Of a stretch of 64,000 nucleotides of DNA, positions 57,280-64,000 are shown in pieces. The position numbers and the translations under genes were made by a program. How positions within the stretch are numbered: position 1 is the first letter of the stretch; each line of letters opens with the position of its first letter. Origin of the DNA: Neoechinorhynchus agilis (Eukaryota; Acanthocephala); the NCBI GenBank assembly GCA_051530055.1, contig CM121341.1, positions 310,001 through 374,000 on the forward strand, in the 5' to 3' direction. A model generated the notes under the pieces. That model saw only the letters and a program-made list of their open reading frames with translations. It was not told where the DNA came from and made no database searches.

Positions 57280-58267
57280 ACGAGCAGACTAAGCCATAAT
57301 ATGTCGGGCGATAAATCTCATTGTGTTTTGGGTTTTAACCTAAAAAAATCTCGTATGCGAACTGTGCCAGATCCCAATTAATTCGAAGAAACGACGTTTT
57401 AACGTATTTTCAACAATTAAGCAAAAATTTTGTAATTCTACGCTAATTTTCTTTTTATAACAACTTCACAACGCCTTGAAAGTCCTTCGATATTTGCAAT
57501 CGAGCTTAAAAACTTGATAAATCACATTGCGTTTTTGATTTTAACAAAAAAAATCTCGTATGCGAATTGTGCCAGATCCCAATTAATTCGAAGAAACGGC
57601 GTTTTAATGTATTTTCAACAATTAAGCAAAAATTTTGTAATTCTACCCTAATTTTCTTTTTATAACAACTTCCCAGCGCATTGAAAGATCTTCGGTATTT
57701 GCAATCGAGCTTAAAAACTTGATAAATCACACTGTGTTTTGGGTTTTAACCTAAAAAAATCTCGTATGCGAACTGTGCCAGATCCCAATTAATTCGAAGA
57801 TACGACGTTTTAACGTATTTTCAACAATTAAGCAAAAATTTTGTAATTCTAAGCTAATTTTCTTTTTATAACAACTTCACAACGCCTTGAAAGTCCTTCG
57901 ATATTTGCAATCGAGCTTAAAAACTTGATAAATCACATTGCGTTTTTGATTTTAACAAAAAAAATCTCGTATGCGAATTGTGCCAGATCCCAATTAATTC
58001 GAAGAAACGGCGTTTTAATGTATTTTCAACAATTAAGCAAAAATTTTGTAATTCTACCCTAATTTTCTTTTTATAACAACTTCCCAACGCATTGCAAAAA
58101 ACCTTCGGTATTTGCAATCGAGCTTAAAAACTTGATAAATCACATTGTATTTTTGGTTTTAACCACAACAACATCTCATATGCGAACGCGATCCAATAAT
58201 TCGTAGAGACGTTTTAATGTTTTTTCCAATAAGTAAAAATTTTGTAATTCTAACAATTTTCTTTTTA
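57280..58267. repeat. About 207-bp satellite array, first block
   Basis: About 4.5 monomers share AATCTCGTATGCGAA, TGTGCCAGATCCCAATTAAT, TCAACAATTAAGCAAAAATT, CTTTTTATAACAACTTCCC and TTTGCAATCGAGCTTAAAAAC. ATCTCGTATGCG recurs near 57348, 57551, 57758 and 57964; the last monomer is degraded. Chance ORFs repeat in step with the monomers. Confidence 0.93.
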
Positions 58268-58780
58268 TACACAACTTCCACGCCATGAAAGTACATATTT
58301 GTCGAACATAATTCTCTTTTGTATTTGGGCAATATTATACAACGAAACTCTAACGATAAGAAATCGCCAATTCTATCGTAGTATTCTTCATTTTAATTAT
58401 GTGGTCAACTTAAGAAAAAATTTTGATATATTAATCAGAATTTTCGACCAATGCTTGTCTTCTTCAGAACAGTTAGTGTAAAACTTACAACAATTTTTGA
58501 AGAAGACCAATGCATTGGTCGAAAATTCTGATTAATATATTTATAATTTTTTCCCAGCACCATCATAATTAATTCCTAAATGAATATCTTATACAATGTT
58601 CTTCATCTATAATACAGAAACTTCGCTTCGTCCAACTTCATGATACGTATCTCCTCAATTCGATTAAGAACCCAAATCCCAAATACGTTAACGTTATACC
58701 ATAAGAATATTGTAAATTTGCTTAGATATATCTTCTCCATTTCAACTAATCTCATGTTATTGAGTTCGCCACGAATAAAA
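58268..58780. mobile_element. Penelope-derived segment inside the satellite
   Basis: A shortened, diverged copy of 56690-57250. It includes the palindrome (about 58399-58555) and the segment encoding EEIRIMKLDEAKFLYYR on the minus strand. It interrupts the 207-bp satellite, which resumes afterwards. Confidence 0.8.
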
Positions 58781-59708
58781 TTCCTTCGATTTGCAATCGA
58801 GCTTAAAAACTTCGATAAATCACATTGTGTTTTGGGTTCTAACCAAAAAAAATCTCGTATGCGAATTGTGCCAGATCTCAATTAATTCGAAGAAACGACG
58901 TTTTAATGTATTTTCAACAATAAAGCTAAAATTTTGTAATTCTACGCTAATTTTCTTTTTATAACAACTTCACAACGCCTTGAAAGTCCTTCGATATTTG
59001 CAATCGAGCTTAAAAACTTGATAAATCACATTGCGTTTTTGGATTTTAATTACAAAAAATATATCGTATGCGAATTGTGCCAGATCCCAATTAATTCGTA
59101 AAAACGACGTTTTAATGTATTTTCAACAATAAAGCTAAAATTTTGTAATTCTACGCCAATTTTTTTTATAACAACTTCACAACGCCTAGAAAGTCCTTCG
59201 ATATTTGCAATCGAGCTTAAAAACTTGATAAATCACATTGTGTTTTGGGTTCTAACCAAAAAAAATCTCGTATGCGAATTGTGCCAGATCCCAATTAATT
59301 CGAAGAAACGACGTTTTAATGTATTTTCAACAATTAAGCAAAAATTTTGTAATTCTACACCAATTTTCTTTTTATAACAACTTCCCAACGCCATGAAAGT
59401 CCTTCGATATTTGCAATCGAGCTTAAAAACTTGATAAATCACATTGTTTTTTGGATTTTAATTACAAAAAATATATCGTATGCGAATTGTGCCAGATCCC
59501 AATTAATTCGTAAAAACGACGTTTTAATGTATTTTCAACAATAAAGCAAAAATTTTGTAATTCTACGCCAATTTCTTTTTATAACAACTTCACAACGCCT
59601 AGAAAGTCCTTCGATATTTGCAATCGAGCTTAAAAACTTGATAAATCACATTGCGTTTTGGGTTCTAACCAAAAAAAATCTCGTATGCGAATTGTGCCAG
59701 ATCCCAAT
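58781..59708. repeat. About 207-bp satellite array, second block
   Basis: It continues the array with ATCTCGTATGCG-type landmarks near 58851, 59061, 59266, 59476 and 59686 (some as ATATCGTATGCG). Monomers vary by a few percent. The last one is cut within TGCCAGATCCCAATT by LINE sequence. Confidence 0.93.
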
Positions 59709-60085
59709 TGCCGTAGGCCCGATGGAATTTCGGTCTTCCCGTGGCGGCAGGGCAAATGCCTTCTCTGGGACGCCACGTCCCTCGCAGCCAGTAACATCCG
59801 CTACTCCCTCGAAATCGCCGGTGGTGCCGCCAGTGCAGCGGAAGGGAGGAAAATTCCCCTTTGGGGTAGAGACGTATGGAGCGCTCGGCACTCTGCTCCA
59901 GGATCTCTCGAAGAAATTGAGAAAGGCAACCGGAGACTCAAGAGCAGGCGTATTCCTTCGACAAAATATCTCGCTGGCAGTACAACGAGGCAATGCTGCC
60001 AGCGTGATGGCGACGGTCGAGGAAGGACAAAAGCTGGAATTTGGCGGGAGGTGGTGTTTTAATTGTCGAGAGATGAAGATTGATT
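59709..60085 (+). mobile_element. 3' end of the second endonuclease-type LINE
   Basis: It is highly similar to 10080-10475 of the LINE at 6.4-10.5 kb, with small insertions and deletions. It encodes the segment VFPWRQGKCLLWDAT that is missing from the longer copy, followed by LAASNIRYSLEIAGGAASAA. It is inserted in the middle of a satellite monomer, and satellite sequence returns on the right at about 60105. Confidence 0.85.
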
Positions 60086-60205
60086 GAAATAAAAACTAAT
60101 CAAGATTTTCAACAATTAAGCAAAAATTTTGTAATTCTACGCTAATTTTGTTTTTATAACAACTTCCCCACGAATGTAAAGACCATTGAAATTTGCAGTC
60201 GAGCT
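60086..60205. repeat. Satellite remainder to the right of the LINE insertion
   Basis: After ATAAAAACTAATCAAG the satellite motif TCAACAATTAAGCAAAAATT returns, followed by AACAACTTCCC and GCAGTCGAGCTTAAGAAC. It is the right edge of the 207-bp array. Confidence 0.8.
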
Positions 60206-60690
60206 TAAGAACCAATAATCCACTGTTTCAAACGTGTGCTAGAAATAGTGAAAACCCTTTGGGCAAGACGTTAATTGTGATATCGTAAATCGAAATGGGA
60301 TTGGTTCGAAAGACACTCGATTTAAATGTGTCATCAATCGTTTGTGCAAAAAATTTTCCTTGCTATTTGTGAATTCTCTTATTTCGTGTAAAAAGAGAGT
60401 GGAAGATTAGAAAGGGAAATTTTGCAAGATTTTATGTTGAATTTGAAAAAGGAGTGGCATTGCCGTCAACGGAAATACTATTGCTAATAGTATATCAACA
60501 TATTTTCAATAACCGATGAATATTGATCGATAAACGCAATATTTAAGCAATTGTCTCTTAGTCGTTCTTCCGGTCGCGAATCCAAGTAAAAGGAGTGACG
60601 AGAAACGGGTTCAATCTCTGGATTTTTGAGTTGCGAGTTAATTTTTAATATTGTAGTCATAGAATCGCGTGTTAATTTAGGTTGTTTAAG
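60206..60690 (+). promoter_or_regulatory. Upstream region of the sel-1 gene
   Basis: This is the unique-looking sequence between the satellite and the sel-1 start codon. It should contain the promoter and 5' UTR, but no specific element could be identified. Confidence 0.35.
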
Positions 60691-63600
60691 ATGTCTTTTC
60701 GGTTCCTCCTATTGATTTGTACTCTATCGATGATTTCATATCAATCAGCAGAGGAGGTACTATCGGCCGATGAGCTCTACTCGCGCGGCATCAACCTGGT
60801 TACAGGAATTTACCGTAAATATAAATCGTAAGCTCATTGGTGCCGATAAGATTTAGTCAGTTCCGTTTATGAAGAGGGTACCAACTGTTAACAAGGGCAG
60901 CGACAATGGGTCACCAAGGAGCTGTTGTTCAATTGGGAGTTGCTCATCTATTCGGAGACTATTATCCATTCAATTTTTCATATGCTAGAGAACTTCTTGA
61001 AAGCGTAGCTCATAACCGAACGGACGCCCAATTCGTATGAATGCATTCGAGGAGAATATCGACGAATCTTCTTTTTTTAGTATCTTGGATTCGTGCATTC
61101 ACTTGGACTTGGTGTGGAATCCAGTCAAGCAAAAGTACGGTTTATTGGTTTTTTCCCTTATGACTGCTTTTGCATCACCACTTATGCGTTCTATCAATAT
61201 TTTCTCATCAACTTTAACCAATATCATGCTTCCGTCTAATAGCCCGATACCATTTTATCCTCTTATTCCTGCATTTTGTTGTACTCTTCCTAGCTTAAAA
61301 TCGAAACATTCCCTTTATTTTATCTCGATTTTATCCGTTTTTAGCCCGACACCTAATCACCTCCTTTCGTCTTTACGGCGGGCTAAAGTGCATTCGCTCT
61401 CATAGGGCCCCTCGCAAATAATGACCTTTAACACCAATCACTCAATTTCGATTTTCACTATTCCCACATTCACAGAAATGCATCATTAGCTCTCAGAACG
61501 TTGGCAAGCATCTTACTGCCTTTTACACTTTCGACTATGTTTCATTGATTTTCAACTGTAATATTTAAGCCGGTTCTATTGATTCAGATTTTTTTGCATC
61601 CCTTCCTCGGCTTTTTAGTTTTCTTTTTTGGCATGAAGCCACACCGATCTCTTACATCAGAGAAGTGATTGAATCACTTAGATTAGTCCCGCCTCCTCGG
61701 GAAAAAGCTCTGAGAATCCAAAAGGATGAGTACAAACTCGTATACAGTATGCACTTCAGAGTCTCAGTGATTCAATCACTTCTCTGATGTAAGAGATCGG
61801 TGTGGCTTCATGCCAAAAAGGAAAACTAAAAAGCCGAGGAAGATATGTCCTAAATCTGAATGTAATATTTACTCATCTCGGTTTCACTTGAATTATTTAG
61901 CACCCGTTACGTTCATTTTTCACTTTTAAATTGAATCGTTTTACTTTAATATTGTTTTTTCGTCTTCCCCTATTACCTAGAGCATTTATGTTACTATGTC
62001 CATCAGAAGACAAATCAGTCGCTTTCCGATTCAAATACAAAATCTATTTTTATCAAGATCGCAATCATAATCGCAGAATTTCTTTTTAGGCATTGACGTA
62101 CTACACATTCGCAGCACTTGGCGACAATACTATGGCCCAAATGAGTTTGGTTAGCACCGTAACCTGTGCACTTCGGTTGAGAAATATCCTAAGAATCGTT
62201 TAGGCATATAGACTTCTCTATCAAATCAATACACCGCTTGATTGTGAGCAATCACTGGCATTGTACTCGAAAGTGGCAGGCAAAGGTTGTTGCTTAAGAT
62301 TCTTTATCTTTGCGTGTGGTATCCATGTTTGAATAGTTGCTTCCCAAATAACGCTTTCGTCCGGTCCCCTGATACAACGAATCACACTCAACAATGATGC
62401 CACTGGTCCGGATCAATCAAGTTTTGTGCTGGGTACAAATAGGGGAAGTGTGATAATTGACCAAGATACACTCGCTTATTATGAACTGATGGCTGAACGT
62501 GGAGAAACTCACGCTCAAGTTGGGCTGGGTTCTTTGTATTACACCGGTGGGCGTGGGATAAAACCAAACTTTAAGGTAGTTAGGATTGGAATTTAACTAG
62601 TTTATTTTTAATAATTCAATGCTTATAGAAAGCTCTTTACCATTTGTCAAAAGCGGCCCAAAAAGGTAGTCATAGCTCTCAAGCGATTATTGGGAAAATC
62701 TATGCACAAGGCGATGAAACTCTTGCGCCTGATCCGAAACTCGCAATTCAACATCTGAGACGAGCTGGAGATAAGAATGAGCCTGTAGCATTTGCGGCGC
62801 TTGGCACCATGTACTATCACGGCATCGGAGTTGAAAAAGACGAGAAACTAGCTTACGGCTATTTAAAGATGGCCGCTGATGCCAATCAAGTCGATGCGAT
62901 GGTTTGGTTGGGAGCAATGCATTTCTACGGTCATTACGTTAAAAAGGACACGAGAGTTGCCATTCAATACTTTACTCACGCTACACAAGCCGGCCATGTC
63001 CTTGGACCTTACTATCTCGCACTCGTCCACGAGATTGGAGTTGGCGTTATCCGAAACTGTGAGACCTCTGCTCGTCTGTTTAAAACTGTAGCTGAACGTG
63101 GACGGTGGTCAATGGCTTTTATGGATGCCTACTACGATTTCCAACATAAGCGATTTAACCAGGCCGTTATGAAGTATCTTTTACTTTCGGAACTCGGATA
63201 CGAGATCGCTCAGAATAACGCTGCTGTCCTTCTTGAACACGGCAAAACTAATCTCTTCGGAGTCAGAGCTAACTTGAGCGTTAAAGCATCAAAGGATGCA
63301 CTCGCAATGGCATTTGCTCAGCATTCTCGTGCTGCAGAACAAGGGCACTCAGCCAGCCGAGTTCGGGTACTACGACGAATTATCGCTTATAGGGAAAGAT
63401 CACTTTTTATTCCATCTATCAGGAATCCGTTGGGTTTGCGCTAAAGTATCTGTTTCATTTAAATCAATCAAAGGGGACTGCTGCAATTATACCTATTTTA
63501 CATTATTAGAGTAAAAATCTAACATCTTAAGATGTTGTACTGTGAACAGTGTCTATTTGTCGAATCCACGTATTCGTGTGCTAATCAAAATATTCCCGGC

Positions 63601-64000
63601 GTTCACTTTTTGTTTGAATATAAATCCTGAGCTGGCTAATTTTTTTAATGTGTTCGTCTTCATTGCGTAACATTTTCAATATGAATTTTCCGAACCCTTT
63701 CGGTCCACATTCCAATAGCCGATCGGTGATTACAACCACTATAAATTCCTCTTCGTGCTCCAATTGATTCGTCGTCAATTAGGAGATTACTATTATTACG
63801 GTCTCGGAGTATGCGATGTAGATATGATAACAGCTTGCACTCATTACCAAATTGCGGCAGATTCCAGCAACGACGCACATGCAATGTTCAATCTTGGGTA
63901 CATGCATGAGAATGGACTTGGTTACAAAAGGGATTTTCATTTGGCCAAACGGTGGTACGATCAGGCTAAGAACGCCAATGCGGATGCAATTCTACCAGTG
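60691..64000 (+). CDS. sel-1: SEL1L/Hrd3-type ERAD protein, partial at the right edge
   Basis: SEL1L/Hrd3 is the ER-membrane partner of the HRD1 ubiquitin ligase and feeds misfolded lumenal proteins into ERAD through Sel1-like repeats. The start at 60691 gives a signal peptide ([16 protein letters not shown]). Proposed exons are 60691-60827, 60875-61034, 61081-61134, 62090-62149, 62204-62285, 62337-62575, 62629-63366 and 63783 onward, joined by GT-AG introns with consistent phase except the last. Diagnostic segments include [89 protein letters not shown] and [18 protein letters not shown], all colinear with SEL1L. The last junction (63366 to 63783) is out of phase by one base, so a small exon or an error may lie there. 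The transmembrane end lies beyond the window. No stop falls within the proposed exons, so it appears functional. Confidence 0.92.
61582..61860. mobile_element. MITE-like foldback element in a sel-1 intron
   Basis: Long inverted arms, 61603-61677 and 61765-61841, pair almost perfectly. Weaker pairing continues outward to ATTCAGATTT / AAATCTGAAT at the ends. The spacer is about 87 bp and there is no coding capacity. The sequence TGTAATATTTA occurs on both sides (near 61556 and 61859) and could be a target duplication, though the left copy is set back by some 15 bp. It lies within the 955-bp third intron of sel-1. Confidence 0.75.

Noticed and set aside
57506-59442. Repeated ORF starting MIYQVFKLDCKYRR
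   Set aside because: It recurs in step with the 207-bp satellite monomers and is a by-product of the repeat.
63581-63884. Minus-strand ORFs over the end of sel-1
   Set aside because: They overlap the sel-1 intron and exon in antisense and match nothing recognisable.

Overview
This is eukaryotic, animal-type DNA. It opens with part of a nuclear ribosomal cistron on the minus strand (18S, ITS1, 5.8S, ITS2 and the 5' part of 28S) and closes with an intron-bearing host gene that matches SEL1L/sel-1, the Hrd3-type subunit of the ER-associated degradation ubiquitin ligase. Six of the seven proposed sel-1 introns have resolved ends. Five of these are only 46-54 nt, a compact style found in several invertebrate lineages including enoplean nematodes. 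The species cannot be fixed from what I can see.

Nearly everything between these two landmarks is mobile DNA, much of it nested. The dominant family is an R2-like non-LTR retrotransposon (LINE with a C-terminal restriction-like endonuclease). At least eight partial copies lie on both strands, two of them close to full length (38.6-45.2 kb, split by an LTR element, and 45.3-50.6 kb). Several copies abut short pieces of 28S rDNA at the classical R2 target (TTAAGG|TAGCC), so they were, or are derived from, insertions in rDNA. Between the zinc fingers and the reverse transcriptase they carry a domain that resembles an OTU cysteine protease whose catalytic Cys and His positions are replaced in the copies I could read. 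One copy has eight zinc-binding motifs arranged as four alternating pairs.

Layout: 0-3.4 kb rDNA; 3.4-4.4 kb LINE ORF1 relic; 4.5-6.4 kb R2 relics, a 28S scrap and repeat X; 6.4-10.5 kb a second endonuclease-bearing LINE; 10.5-15.5 kb Penelope-like elements, a long TAA microsatellite and AT-rich tandem repeats; 15.5-20.3 kb minus-strand R2 relics; 20.3-24.6 kb two Ty3/Gypsy fossils; 24.6-26 kb R2 relic; 26-28.2 kb RTE-type LINE and an ORF1 scrap; 28.2-30.2 kb two satellites; 30.5-31.4 kb 28S fragment; 31.7-38.5 kb APE-type LINEs with another 28S/R2 junction; 38.6-51.6 kb the two best R2 copies, an LTR element inside one of them, a 28S piece, and repeat X; 51.8-55.3 kb APE-type LINEs; 55.3-60.2 kb satellites, Penelope fragments and palindromes; 60.7-64 kb sel-1.

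No tRNA genes, CRISPR arrays or bacterial features were recognised. All assignments come from reading the sequence and remembered family signatures; no database search was possible.
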